Shown here: positions 42,613-54,540 of the stretch, one piece after another | How positions within the stretch are numbered: the first letter of the stretch is position 1 | How the letters are laid out: each line of letters opens with the position of its first letter | Assembly (NCBI RefSeq): GCF_963678635.1 | Contig: NC_087071.1 | Coordinates: 4,417,624-4,481,623 of the forward strand | DNA: 64,000 nucleotides | Direction of reading: 5' to 3' | Origin: Symsagittifera roscoffensis | Taxonomy: Eukaryota; Xenacoelomorpha; Acoela; Convolutidae | Position numbers and translations under genes: made by a program | Notes under the pieces: generated by a model | Told to the model about the DNA's origin: nothing | What the model saw: only the letters and a program-made list of their open reading frames with translations | Databases searched by the model: none

Positions 42613-43617
42613 CAATATAATTTTGGGTTTGTCCAATTTATCGGCGGAAACTGTCGACGGCTTCTTTTGTTATTCGGTGCAGTTGATTGTGAATGAGTTG
42701 TCAAAGTCTTTCGAGAGATTTTCTTTTCGGATTACTTCAGTTATTCTTATTGGTCAAGTCGGTCTCATGACAATTTATTTTTAGTTCAGTTCAACCTCTG
42801 ATTCTAAAAAAAATTTCCCGACAAAGTAAAGATATTCCGCTTCTTAATTTTGAATTGCCACTGCGTTCCCTCGGCCGATTTTTTGTGTCTGTCCAAACTT
42901 TGCCCATCTGCAAATTGATTTTGATTTTCAGACCACTCCAACTCCATATCTATTGTTCCGGCTTGGCCTTTAATTCTCTTCCGGTGCCTAAAAGCGGTGT
43001 CAACATGTTATAGACCCTATTTTTGCGAGCTTAATTACCAGTGCCCCCTCGTTGTCTCAATTTCCTTTTTTTTTACAATTTGGTCATATACTTGGCCATA
43101 TTTGGCCAATTTTGGCAATATACTTTTGGGCTTGTCCAATTTATCGGCCGTATTTTTCGGCGGCTTCTTTTGTTATTTGGTGCGATTGATTGTGGGTGAG
43201 TTGCCGAAGTCCTTTGATAGATTTTCTAATCGGATTACTTCAGTTATTCTTATTGGTTGAGTCGGTCTCACGGACTCATGACTTGTTTTTTTTTAGTTCA
43301 GTTCAACCTCTGATTCTAAAAAAAAATTTCCTGACAAAGTAAAGGTATCCTGTTTCATAATTTTGAATTGCCACTGCGGTCCTTCGGCCGATTTTTCTGT
43401 CGGTCTAAATTGTGCCCAACTGCAAGTTGATTTTCACATTCGGACCACTACAATTCCATATTTGTATTGTTTCGGCTTGACTGTTGATTTTCTTGCTGTG
43501 CTGAATAGCGGTGTCAACATGTTGTAGACCTTAATTTTGCAAGCTTGATTACCAGTGCCCCTCTTCGTCTCTACTTGATTACCTGTCTTTCATTCCCTTT
43601 TTGAAATTTGGTCATAG
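42613..43617. repeat. Tandem direct duplication, about 500 bp unit
   Basis: Copies lie at about 42613-43094 and 43117-43617, with a period of about 503. Landmarks are GTCCAATTTATCGGC (42631, 43134), GGCTTCTTTTGTTATT, TTACTTCAGTTATTCTTATT, AGCGGTGTCAACATGTT and TTACCAGTGCCCC. There is no shared open frame. Confidence 0.8.
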
Positions 43618-45423
43618 TGTTCTCACGCTTTACAACACTAGCCTTGCTAAGAAGCCATTGGAGTAGAATCACAATAAATAACTCGATACACTGATAAAAA
43701 ATATCCCTTTGATCTTTGCATGAACTGATACAAATCAAGAATGTGGCGCAACTGTCCGTGTTATAAGGGTCAACAGGGTTGACTATGGTCAAACCTATCT
43801 CTTTTCTATAGAGATAGAGTAACAACGCCACCCATTCTAGACTTTGATTCTTTTTGTTTTACCTTGCTCAAAGTTGACTGCAGATGGTCAACACTTGTCA
43901 ACCATGCTGTTCGACCCGAAAGAAAAGATAAACGTTTAATTTTTTGAATTGTGTCAATTTTCAGTAATCAGAATCAGAATTAAGGAAGAAGGTTCTGAAC
44001 ATTTTTTCCTAAAATTTTGAAAGCCTGTCACCAAAAAATTTCCTCACACGTTAACAAGTTTTAACGTCCTTTTAGCATCCACATTTCATTTTTCCTTGGC
44101 AAATTTTTTTTGTTACTCGTAATTGGGAATGGGCGGTTATAACCCTAGGGGGGTATAAACAAATGTGCTGACAAAATTTACGTTGCAGGTTTATGTTGGC
44201 GGAATCCACTGGATTTTTGGTTTTGGAATCCACTTTCTTTTTGGGACATATTTAGAGAACATACAGAGCCAAATTTGTGCGCCCATCTAGTGCACAGTTT
44301 GACCTTGTAACGACCAATGTCTGGTCTATGAGCTTAGTATTTACGAGTCGTTTCTATCTCGGTTATTATTAGCAGGCATGCTTTCAAGTTGTTTTGAATG
44401 ATATTTTTGAAGTCAATAACATTACAAAGAGTACAAGAAAACCAAAAGTCTTCTGAAATTGCATTTTCGATTTGAAAAAAAATTTGATTTTGTCTAGTAC
44501 TGTTTAGGAAAAAGATTATTCAAATAAAAACAATCAAGGATTCAGGTAATTTTTTGCTGCAAGAAGAAAAGATTTTTTTTTGCCAAAAATTATTATTTCT
44601 TTTTTAAATTTTCCATGACAAGGAACATGTTTTAATTATGGAAGTTACAAACTGTGTATATTTGGTTCTTTCAGTTGCCAGTTATATTTAGTTGTATAAT
44701 TACAGATTTTGCTAGTTGTTTTCGTAGCTCCCAGACTCAGTTTGCTTTTGGTTCTGCTGCATGGGTTCGGCTGGCAGTCCTCTATCAAAATGTCTCCATC
44801 CTTTTCAACGATGTTATGGAAGTTGTAGGCAAATATTGTCATTAGATGAAGCAAATTCTCAATGAACAAGTTGAAGAACTTCACAAAAACGGGTTGCAGG
44901 AGCCTGTGACAATCAAGTGTTCTGGTCAAAATTAATTTTTCTGTTGGCTTTTAGATTGATACTAAAACCATTAGTACTACAATCAACCAAATAATTTTCC
45001 AAAGATGCTAGGATTATCAGTTTTCAGTCTAACTTGTAGTGTCAAGACTACTTCTTTTTTCGATTATAATGCTTGGTGATTTTGAATTTTTTAAAAATAA
45101 TTATTAGTTTTTTTAAATAATTTTAGTTATCACTGATTTTTGGATAACTTTTGGAAATCACAGTTTTATGGAGGAACTTTTGGACAGCACAGTTATATGT
45201 ACATTCATTCAGCCTAGTGAGCAGCTCCGTGATGTTCAAATGCGTTCTTGGGTTTTTCTTACAGAATAAGAGATTGTGAATTTTTTCGATGACTGAATAA
45301 ATAAAAAACTCAAAAATAAATCTTCTCTCGAGAGCAGGGTTTTCTAAGTTATCTCTTCCTACCGCCGAGCAGCGGACCCTTTGATTGAGCTCAATTATGC
45401 CATCAAGAACAATCATTATTTTT
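43618..45423. other. AT-rich non-coding DNA before the BEL/Pao element
   Basis: No confident gene. Two minus-strand open stretches (44645-44929 and 45123-45416) of 94-97 codons have no recognisable motif and no convincing splice sites joining them. Confidence 0.4.
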
Positions 45424-45894
45424 TGTTTTTTTAATAGCCTGATGTTTTTATGACTGCGATCTGAATTTGAACAACACTATTTACCATCATTTTGGGGTCA
45501 TACTGGATTTGACAGAAGACTATGGTGCGGGCTTTTGACAAGTTAGACTAACAGAAGAATATTGAAATTGAGAAGAAAAGCAGAACACCAGGCAGAATAG
45601 AGAACAAAATCATGATACAAATTTTGATCGAACAAGAACTGCTAAGAGATTCACAACTAACAAAATTTACTAGCAAAGACTAGGAAACGTTGTTTTTTTT
45701 AAAATTCATATTCCGCCTATTTATATTACAATTCCCCAATGTGTATATCTCGAGTTAAAAAAAAATATACTATTCAATCGAGACTCAATTTTCAAAAATT
45801 CTGAACGCCCATCTGACATCAGAAAAAAAATGTAATTCCGCAGCAGAAAAAATTCCTTAAAAATATTACCTCGAAGATAAAGAATTAGACTACA
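45424..45894 (+). repeat. BEL/Pao 5' LTR
   Basis: It starts TGTTTTTTTAATAGCCTGATG and ends near GACTACA. It aligns along its length with 51819-52282: AACACTATTTACCATCATTTTGGGG, TACTAGCAAAGACT, ATACTATTCAATCG, ATTACCTCGAAGATAA. By eye about three quarters of bases match. No target duplication was found. Confidence 0.75.
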
Positions 45895-46380
45895 AGTTTA
45901 GTGATAATAAATCACACTGAAAGATAGACATAAGTAATGACAACAAGAAAGAGTTAGCAAAAAATGAAAACTGAAAAAACTCACTCCAAAAAAATTGAAT
46001 TAATTGGATTTCCGTTTTTTGACCAAACGGCAACATGTTTCAGCTTTGAAATAAATATTTGGTTTTCCTCAATTAATTTCCCATACAATAGTTCCACGTC
46101 GACACGATCAGTTGACACAATCAAAGAAGAGCAGAATGGACGACAATAGAAGTAAAACTGCATGATGACGAGGGAATCGACGACGATAGAATCAAAAGTG
46201 CATGATCAGGCCGGAGGTGATACGAAATTAATTCGATGAATGATGACTGAAAGCAGAAAATGGAGAGTTACAATCAAGAAATTTTCAGCACTAACAAAAA
46301 AATAAATCAATTGATTAAGGGGAAAAAAGATTTTTCAAGTAAAAGCAGAACTTGAAAAACTTTTCTCATGCGTAAATAGA

Positions 46381-47269
46381 ATGGAAGAGAAAGCACGACA
46401 AATTGTCTTCAAAGTAAGAAACAAGCAAGGAACTCAAAAACTTACAACAGGAAAACCATAATTTTACACGACGACTTCATGACGAAGTCCAAGAGTATAT
46501 TGACGGTACCAGCAAGGCCGAAAGGCTTACCAGTGATATATCTCAATTAAGCTCAGGATTGAGTCAACGACACGATTCCATAGAAACTTTGTCGCATGTC
46601 AGCAGCCATTACCTCAAAAACCAGCAATTGAGACAAAGATTAGCAGAATTAGAAAATTAAAAGCCAAAATTTAAACAAAGATTTTCTGAGCAATTGTCAG
46701 AAGTGAAGATCACACATGTAGAAGGAGGAGCAAGGCTAACTAAAGAGCTTTGTGAAATGAAATGTTCTTTTGCCGATAAGCAATGGGAACTCACAAGTCT
46801 CAGACGCAAATATAGTTGTCCCCAGGTAGAAATGACAAATTATGTATTTTTAGGTAGAAACTCAGTAACATTCAGCGATTTAGACCCAGAAAGGACCTAC
46901 ACAAAAATAATGATTAAAGTCATTTACCCAAACAGATGAACAGAAGAAAGATTCAATTTTGGTGATTCGAGTAGCTCACATGAAGAGCAATATCATGACA
47001 GATACTCTGAAGAATTAAACGCAGAATTTAGAAAATGGAGTTTACCAAAACCTAGCCTACCAAAGGTAAAGCTAGAAACTTTTGCTGGTGATCCATTGGA
47101 TTGGCAGGAATTGTCAGGATTTATCACAGCAGCGGTGCATATTTCGAGAATAACAAAAAGCGAAAATATGTGTTATCTGATAAGCTATCTATCTGGCATA
47201 TCTGAACTGATTCTGCCAGCTATGTTGACAACGAATATGAAAATGCATGGAAACTGTTGACAGACATTA
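46381..47269 (+). pseudogene. BEL/Pao gag remnant
   Basis: The frame from about 46694 gives a coiled-coil-like stretch, then, after an in-frame TGA at 46937-46939, continues into SLPKPSLPKVKLETFAGDP and LDWQELSGFITAAVHISRI, the signature start of the BEL/Pao gag capsid region, with CYLISYLSGI after it. A coiled-coil segment upstream (46490-46650) is in the same style and ends at a stop. The remnant ends at TGA near 47269. Confidence 0.7.
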
Positions 47270-47689
47270 CGGTCAGCCACATACCATAGTTTTTCCACAA
47301 TTATAGCTGTGAGGAATTTTTGAATTGTAAGGATACACGATTCGCATCAAATATCTAATTATACAGGAGTAGTGAGTACGTTTAAAAGCGCTTTGAAAAG
47401 TTTTGTTTTTGAAGCTGCTCTGATAACAACTTCAAATATAGACATGATATTGAGCAATTTTCGTTGAGATCTCAAAAGGAAATACGTTTTCTTCTCAATC
47501 GAAAGGAAATCCAATCAACCAAATGTGGTTGAACTAAGTAAATGGCTCACACATAAGTTAATTGCAAAGCGGAGTCATGAACCTAAGGAGCAACTGAGAC
47601 ACGGAAACTAAATCACATACACAAAACAAAAGACAGAAAGTATGTTACAGAAGACAAGAATCAGGACTTTAAAAACAAAAACACAGATC

Positions 47690-47815
47690 AGTGCTTCTGT
47701 TGCAAGAAAGGATTACACAAACTCTGGAACTGTCCAGAACTCAAGATGATGGATCTGAATCAAAGATCTGATTTCGTGAAGAAACCAAAATATTGCTTTG
47801 GTTGTTTTGGTAATT
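47690..47815 (+). pseudogene. BEL/Pao zinc-knuckle remnant
   Basis: The translation includes CFCCKKGLHKLWNC, matching C-x2-C-x4-H-x4-C, followed by a second Cys cluster beginning CFGCFG. In BEL/Pao elements paired knuckles like this lie between gag and protease, as here. Confidence 0.7.
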
Positions 47816-47984
47816 CGCGTTGCATCAAATACATTAAATTTAATCCACGTGGAATACATGGAAGTGACAGAAAGACCAACTGACTACTCTATGAAAGTAG
47901 AACTGGAACTAGACCAATACACCAGGAATCAACAAACTCTTATATCATGCCACCACTTAGTGGCTTACTACCGATAATAAGAGT

Positions 47985-48527
47985 GAAACTAACCAATCCA
48001 AGGACAGGAAAACAATCAAGACTTGTGCATTACAAGACATTGGTACGACAGTGACACTCATAGACAAATGTAGACAAAAAGTTCATAAAAACTTGTTGTA
48101 TTCATCCTTATTTTTCTCTTGGGGCCAACATTCACGAGTATCGTGCCTACAAAAGAAAATATCCGAAACACACAACGAAGTCAAAGTAATATTCGGTCAG
48201 AATAATTTCAATAAGAATAGACAAATAGAAAACAAAATCTCAACAAAAAAATCCACGGGGAGTAAGAACACCTCTTGGATGGTCACTAAGGGGTCCCTTG
48301 GGACAAAAAGAAGCCTATGGTTGCAAAGCGCGATCGTTTTTCTGTCGTACGGAAGAGCCGTTGGCTCAGAAAGTCACAAAATGGTCGACTATGGAAGATA
48401 CGGACTAGTGAAAAATATTGAATCGTTTTCAGGTGAAGAAAACCAAGCTCAGCAAATATTGAATCTCCTTCCAATTTTACAAATGGTAGATGGAAAATTG
48501 GACTTCCCTCGTCGTCACATCGACTAG
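47985..48527 (+). pseudogene. BEL/Pao protease remnant
   Basis: ALQDIGTTVTLIDK corresponds to the retropepsin LLDSG..T.I block with the catalytic motif degraded to QDIG. Later VKVIFGQNNF and SWMVTKGSLG recall the BEL protease C-terminal and GWVxxG blocks. The frame is open from 48024 to 48527. Confidence 0.55.
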
Positions 48528-48699
48528 GTTCTCCAATAAACTATGGAAGTGTCTTGGTATAACATAGATCTATACAAAGAAGGCTCAGTAAAGATGATAT
48601 ATTGAAAACAAAGTCTCAAGTCATAAAAAAAACTGACTTTGAAAAACGGTTTCTTGAGCAAATGTCTCTAAATGACATATCCAACAATTAGAATGCCAG

Positions 48700-49100
48700 A
48701 ATCCAGTTTTTTCATCATCATCCAATTTTTATCTACCCAAACCAGGGAAAGTCAGAAGAATTTGTAATGCAGTTTTGAAGTATCAGGGACATCTTTGAAA
48801 GACAATTTACTACTTGGAACAGAAGCAATTGCAATCACAGCGGATTTTGAGCAGATGTTTCTTCAAGTCAAGCTGAAAAAAGTGAAAAAAGAAGCTGTTC
48901 TTTGTCTGAGATTTTTGTTCCCAGAAATAAAACCGACAGAAAATTATATACAAATAAAAAAGAAATTTGTTCGGAGCAGGACGCTCAACGTCCTAGGCAA
49001 GTTATGCACTGACTTTGGAAATTGACAACGTACAAAAAAAATCAAATCCCTTCTAAATGAATGATGTCGTTTACTCAAGCAATGAAGAAATCGAATCCGA
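48700..49100 (+). pseudogene. BEL/Pao reverse transcriptase remnant
   Basis: The text AIAITADFEQMFLQVKL matches the RT motif A region of BEL/Pao (IxxDIxxMFxQV), with its catalytic Asp present. Near 49057, MNDVVYSS takes the place of the YVDD motif C and has lost one aspartate. Stops and frame changes separate the two. Confidence 0.65.
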
Positions 49101-49803
49101 GAACCTGAAACAACAAGAAAATAGAAGTTTAAACAAAGAGGGTTAAAAGCTGAAAAAATTTCAAAATAACTCTAAAGAGATGTCTGAGAGCACAGAAAAA
49201 AGACAACTTTAAATCTGGGAATCCAGTGAAACATAGAATCGCATAGTTTAGCAGTCTGTCGATTGAAGGATAATCTAGTCGCTGGATTCTCTCACAGAGA
49301 TTTGCTTAGCGTAATTTCTCCAAGATTGCTATTAGTGTTGTAACCCGTCATCATCCGGCCAAAAAGTGTATCGAAGAAGCTCTTGAAACCTGAAGCTGTT
49401 GAATGAGACAAAATATACCCAGAAAACCATAATGAACATTATGAGTCTTGGAGAATAAAACTTACAAAAATCAAAAACAAGGAAACCCCAGTAAACTACT
49501 TCAGTTTCATTCCAACAGAGATTGAACATCTCCACGTGTTCGCTGGCGCTTCACTTGAAGCACTAAACCGGTTGCTTTATTGTACATCAGAGCAAGATGG
49601 AGACCGTTTAGAAAAGAATTGAATCCGGCTGATCTAGATACAAGAAAACTCACATTAACACACTCACTCGAAAATACCTGGTTAAACGGGCCGACCTGGA
49701 TTAAGAATCAAAAGGAATGGCCAAAAAATTTAACATCACAATTTAAAAGTAACTGAAGAAACTTGAAGTAAGGTGACAATTAATTAACAAAATTGATGAG
49801 TAA

Positions 49804-50196
49804 TTGGGAACAAAACGGCAAGAGAAACCTAAAATATTGGTAATAACAGCTGAGGAGAAACAGCAAGCTACAAAAATTATCCTAAGGTGCCTTCAACAAG
49901 AAAGTTTTGGCAAAGAAAAACAAACTCATCTCAAAAAATCGAATTTTTTCATTGATGCAGAAGGGTTGATGAGAGCGAGAGGCAGTTTGATAAGATCGAA
50001 AGAATTATCAAATGGACAAAAGCAACCAAATATTTTGGATTCGAATTACCATGAAACTGTAATGTTCCTGAGAAAAAAGCGTGTGGAAGATCATCACATT
50101 GAGATCGAAAAACTCAGAAGCATGGTTGTAAATTTGATGAAAATTTTGATGAAAAAACAAACTTCGAAAAGTAAAAGACAATTATGTACCCTGTAG
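49804..50196 (+). pseudogene. BEL/Pao pre-integrase region remnant
   Basis: This reads like the domain preceding the integrase: a TAEEKQQATKIILRCLQQESF block and FIDAEGLMRARGSLIRS (usually FxDxxGLxRxxGRL), then an ILDSNYHET-like block and HHIEIEKLR where the His of the zinc finger is expected. Confidence 0.65.
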
Positions 50197-50219
50197 AAAG
50201 TCATCGCAAAGAAATTAGT

Positions 50220-50640
50220 CTCCATTGATGGCAGAGTTACCTAAGTTCAGGATAAATTTCAAAAGACCATTCAAAAACATTCGGGCCTTTCATGTAAAAA
50301 ATGGATAAGTCTGACGACTTGTCTCACAACGAGAGCCGCGCATCCTCAAATTGCCCACGAACTGTCAACCGAATCAATGTTAAACTGCATGCTTCGATTC
50401 ATCGCTCGAAGAAATAAGCCCGATCCAATCGTGAGCGTTGACTGGATAAACTATCTTGGAAACAACAAGCACTCACAAACACAAAGGAAAATATGGTCGC
50501 CGAAGATTGTAGAATCAATGCCAAAACTATAAATTGAATGGAGGTTTAATCCACCAAATGCGCCACATTTTGGAGGTGTATGGGAACGACAAAGGAGAAA
50601 AGCAAAATAGGCATTGTATAATGTCGTGGGAACATAAAAA
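50220..50640 (+). pseudogene. BEL/Pao integrase remnant
   Basis: NPPNAPHFGGVWERQRRKAK at 50540-50600 matches the highly conserved PHFGGxWE catalytic-Glu block of BEL/Pao integrases. It is followed by an in-frame TAG. Upstream parts are badly degraded. Confidence 0.7.
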
Positions 50641-50988
50641 ATATCGGAGGACAATTTGACCTTAACTGTTAGCTTAGTTGAACGCATTCCAAACCAAAGA
50701 TCTATCACTTCAGTTTCGTGTGACATTTTTAATTACGAGCGAGTACTCTGTCAATGGGCGCAGAATTGTGAAGGAATGCATACCGATGCATTTTGCAGGG
50801 AACAATTGTATCAAAAGTCAAAAACACAATTCTATGAAGGTGACCCTGAATGACTGTAGACCCACAGATATTCACAGACAAATTTCACATAGGAAAGACT
50901 TTGAAAATACACAATAGCAAAAACAAAATAGCACAATCTGCAGAAAATAAAACAAAAATGGGTATCTATAAACGACTGATGGTAAGAC

Positions 50989-51396
50989 TTGTTGGTAAAC
51001 AAAATCTTAGAAACTAAATTGAAATTAACCGTTGAATCTAATTTTAACAAAATTGAAAATTGTTTTGCGGTTATCGGCGATTGTCACGTTAATTATCTGA
51101 AAAACTTTAAGTCAACTGATTACAATGGAACGGAAATCATTTTCAATGGATTATCTGGATTAAGGGATATCTGTTGGGAAGATAGGGTTTTTTCGCAAGA
51201 TTTGCAGAACTTCTTTCAAATTGATTTTGTATGTGGTGGAAACTATGCCTGCTTTCACCGTAGAAAGGAGTTCCTAAAATCAAAAGGCCAAGTGAAATCA
51301 CAAACGCGACGAAGGAATGATTCGCCGCAGTACACCATCAACGGACTCTCGTTTTATCTACTCTACCAAAAAATCTTTGTTTGTCGGCTGAAATAG
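50989..51396 (+). pseudogene. SGNH-esterase-like remnant in the env position of BEL/Pao
   Basis: This 135-codon open stretch lies between the integrase and the 3' LTR. It shows VIGDCHVNYL where SGNH block I would read GDSH, IIFNGLSGLRD for block II, DFVCGGNYACF for block III (GxND), and YTINGLSFYLL where block V would read DGLH. The catalytic positions look like Ser to Cys, Asp to Asn and His to Ser, so it would be dead. The family call rests on block order and spacing judged by eye. The start is uncertain because only a TTG opens the frame. Confidence 0.45.
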
Positions 51397-51818
51397 ACGT
51401 TCACAATAATTTCCTTTAGAAAAAATTTCGAAAAATTATGCAAATATATCAGTAGAACCCAACTACAAATCAAACGCGGGTCATGTTCACTACAATCATT
51501 CCACGTAGAATTCATTTTTATCAAAAGTGATGGAAATTTTTAATGATTGGCATATAAAGTTTGCTTATCTTGTTTGACCGGTGGTAATAAAGATAAAACT
51601 TTCTAACTAATTTTATGAGGATTTCTTAGTTGCTTAATTTGGATTGGTTATTTCTCTATAAATTATTTGGTAGTTTCATTTTTTTAAATTTACCACTTAA
51701 TTTTTTATTTCAGTTTTGACTTTTTGATGCCAAATTAGGGCCTAATATTACCGCCGATCAATGAACCCAATGATTTAGTTCATTTAATCCATCAAAGCCT
51801 TTCCACTTATATTTTATT

Positions 51819-52282
51819 TGTTATTAACCTGAGGCATTCATGATGCATTTGGATTTGAATAACACTATGTATAAACATTTTGGGAAAATACTGGAATTCA
51901 CAGAGATTATGGCGCTGTTTTTGAAAAGTTAGACAAACTAACAACCGATTTAGGAAAAAAACTTGAACAAATCACAAGACAGAAATGAGAAAAAAAACAA
52001 TTTGATGCAAGTTTCGATCGAAGAAGAACTACTAAAAATTTTACAACTTAAAATACTTACTAGCAAAGACTCGAAAACAATTTTAGTTTATTTTATACTC
52101 CGCTTAATTATGATATAATTTCAATTGTGTACTTCTCAAGTTAATAAAAGTATACTATCTATTCGGAACTCAGTTTTTATAAATCTCAATTACAAACCCA
52201 CAACAGTAAAAATAAACTGTAATTGTGAATCGGAAAACATTTCTTAAAGTATTACCTCTAAGATAACAAAAGTTTGGCTACA
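51819..52282 (+). repeat. BEL/Pao 3' LTR
   Basis: It starts TGTTATTAACCTGAGG and ends near TTTGGCTACA. It is the partner of 45424-45894, and the two have diverged with many substitutions and small indels, indicating an old insertion. Confidence 0.75.
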
Positions 52283-52759
52283 AAGTATGGTAAAATTGAG
52301 TTTGAAAGTCAAGCAAATATAATTTTTTAACTAAAGTTGACAAAGAAGTTTTTCAAGTTTCTTTAATAGAATATCTTGATCGGATTAAATTACACAAAAA
52401 TGATAAAAGTACTTTGGAAATGAACAAGTTTTTTATACTTTTCACTGACTGATTGTTCACTGTGCCTTTATAACAAACCATTCATATAGACATTTTCCTG
52501 AAGTTAGCTTGGTATGAAAGGGAAAAAAGTTGTGTTTACCTCATTTCTGACTATGAAAGTTTCGTTGCAATTAAATTATATTTTTGACAGAATTTTGTTT
52601 GGAAAAATAACTGATCTAAACTTTTGCCAGTCCATAAAGTATATATATTGTGCCCAAGTTTTAATATATAAATAATGACGAAAATTTTCAATCAGAAGAT
52701 TCAGTAGCCTGCCGAGATAATTTAAATAGCATGGAAGTTGACTCTTTATTTTTGATGTA

Positions 52760-52765
52760 TTTATT
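52760..52765 (-). terminator. Poly(A) signal of the TRIM-like gene
   Basis: AATAAA on the minus strand lies about 108 bases downstream of the stop of the RING/B-box/MATH gene, a normal 3' UTR distance. Confidence 0.5.
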
Positions 52766-52872
52766 TTTAGATACAGAATTTACTACAAACTCATTCGAAA
52801 GCAATAGTCAACAAAAATTTGGGAAGTGCCATCTACTAAAATTAGGAGAAGATGAAATTCTTCATTGAAATA

Positions 52873-53964
52873 TTATTGCAAAATTTCCACTCTGATGCTG
52901 ATGCTGTAATTTGAGTGCCAGCCTAGTTTTGTGTTTAGCAGAGTTCCCCATTGTAAAAAATCTGTCCATCCAATGCCTCGATTGTTGGAAGTGAATAAAT
53001 AATGTCTGATGGCTTTTTTAGATATAGGTTCTCGCGATTTGTTGTTCAGAATAGAAATACGAAAATTGACATATTCGTCCATTGTAAAGTCTTCACTTAT
53101 ATCAACTTCTTCTACATAAAGATAGATACCTAACCAAGGATTGCCTTGTATCAATTGGTATTCCAATTCCACGGCATATTTGTATTCACCGAAGGATCGC
53201 CCTGCAGACATCTGATCACTGTTTTTCAGGTTTGAAATGTTGTCAAACTTTACTGTGAATGCAAACTTCACCGAGTTGTTTTCTAGATCCAACAAAGTCT
53301 GGTCTGAAATCAAACTATGCAGAATATCGCTTGAAAATTCTTTATTTTCATTCACAAACAGTTCAAGTTCGTTTTCCATTTCGACGAATTTGCTGAATCG
53401 CTCTATGTCACTTTTCATTTTCTCTTTCAACTCTTCGCTTACGTAAATTTGATGCTTTAAATTGTCAATTTTGAGTTGTTGTTTTCTGATTTCTTCATCA
53501 AGATCTTTGATTTTAATTTTGGCTGATTGTAATTTTGGCAAAAATTCACCCGCTCGCTCTTTCATGTAGAATTTGTAACTTTTAAGACTGTGAGCAGCAT
53601 GATCGTTTTCGATGCATTTGATACACATAGTGATTTTGCAGTCATTGCACCACAAGCTTATATCATCTCTCTTATGCATGTTACATTTTGGCCACAAGTT
53701 TTTTTTGACATCCTGATATGTTTCCGGTGATAAATGAGCTAGCGCATCTCTAATACCATACAAGGGTTTCAAATCCGATATTTTTAACGAGTGAAAAACA
53801 GCGTTACAGTTCGCACACTTCGTTGAAGTTGGTCCATGTCTAACTCCTTCGAGACAATTTCTGGGTGGACCGCAAAAAGAATGCCCGCAAGGCAAAGCAT
53901 GAGGGTCCTGTAAGACATCAGTGCAAATAGAACATTCTAGGCCACTTACAACGCTCGCAGCCAT
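52873..53964 (-). CDS. TRIM-like E3 ubiquitin ligase with MATH domain
   Basis: This is a single-exon gene of 363 codons and the only intact host-like gene in the window. The RING finger occupies residues 11-53: C11, C14, C26, H28, C31, C37, C50 and C53, with an unusual five-residue gap between C31 and C37 (CGPPRNC). The B-box has C94, H97, C106, C109, C114, C117, H122 and H125. A coiled coil spans about 131-215 and a MATH/TRAF-like domain about 220-363. This is the RING, B-box, coiled-coil, MATH order of TRIM37, but much shorter. Such proteins ubiquitinate partners bound by MATH; the substrate is unknown. A TATA box lies upstream and AATAAA downstream. A broken paralogue is at 61918-62651. 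The absence of introns may mean retroposition or family habit. Confidence 0.88.
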   Translation of the reverse strand: MAASVVSGLECSICTDVLQDPHALPCGHSFCGPPRNCLEGVRHGPTSTKCANCNAVFHSLKISDLKPLYGIRDALAHLSPETYQDVKKNLWPKCNMHKRDDISLWCNDCKITMCIKCIENDHAAHSLKSYKFYMKERAGEFLPKLQSAKIKIKDLDEEIRKQQLKIDNLKHQIYVSEELKEKMKSDIERFSKFVEMENELELFVNENKEFSSDILHSLISDQTLLDLENNSVKFAFTVKFDNISNLKNSDQMSAGRSFGEYKYAVELEYQLIQGNPWLGIYLYVEEVDISEDFTMDEYVNFRISILNNKSREPISKKAIRHYLFTSNNRGIGWTDFLQWGTLLNTKLGWHSNYSISIRVEILQ

Positions 53965-54040
53965 AATTTCAAGTCAGCAATTAGCTACAAAACAAAAATT
54001 GCAAAACAAACTTTGTCTGCTCTCAGTTTTGAACCACATC

Positions 54041-54050
54041 AGATTATATA
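54041..54050 (-). promoter_or_regulatory. TATA box of the TRIM-like gene
   Basis: TATATAATCT on the minus strand lies 77-86 bases before the ATG. Transcription would start near 54015-54025, leaving a 5' leader of about 55 bases. The pseudogene copy shares the leader (CTGATAGCAGTCAAC against CTGAGAGCAGACAAA) but not this TATA. Confidence 0.5.
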
Positions 54051-54540
54051 GAAACAATTCAATGCTGAAATCAATTGTTTTTGATCATATAACTTGAGGT
54101 CTCTTCAGGTTATTAGATACTTGAACTGATTTTTCCAATTATACCAGGTTGTTTATCTCACAACTTATTGACACAGAGACGGCATGTCCGCATTTGAGTT
54201 CCATGAATAAAATTTGGTTATAATTGAGTTTCTTTGTCAGTATCCACAGTAGTGAAAACAAATTGATAATAATCAAACAAAAACGGATTATAAAAATACT
54301 TTTTTTCGAGGCAATAAAACTTTTTTTTTCATCCGTTACAATCTATTTTTTTTCTTTTGTGGAAAGTGACAATGAAACTAATTTATAATCATTTTACTGA
54401 GATAACGAGTTTCATCACACATCAAGTTTTTTCAACGTTTTAAGCTAAGGTTGGTTACGTTGGTAACTTGTTGTTCAATTTAATTTTTTTTCTGCTTAAC
54501 TTTGATATTTTTGTTACTTTATATGTTACTTTCAACATTC

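Larger units (their letters stand above)
45424..52282 (+). mobile_element. Degenerate BEL/Pao LTR retrotransposon
   Basis: A 6.9-kb element is bounded by two diverged LTRs and contains, in BEL/Pao order, remnants of gag, a CCHC knuckle, protease, RT, the pre-integrase region and integrase. The PxxxLPKxxLETFxGDPLDW block and the PHFGGVWE block are diagnostic. All genes are broken by stops and frame changes, so it is inactive. The extra reading frame after the integrase looks like an SGNH esterase remnant. Confidence 0.85.

Noticed and set aside
44645-45416. Two minus-strand open stretches of 94 and 97 codons as exons of a host gene
   Set aside because: There is no recognisable motif and no convincing donor and acceptor to join them; such lengths occur by chance.
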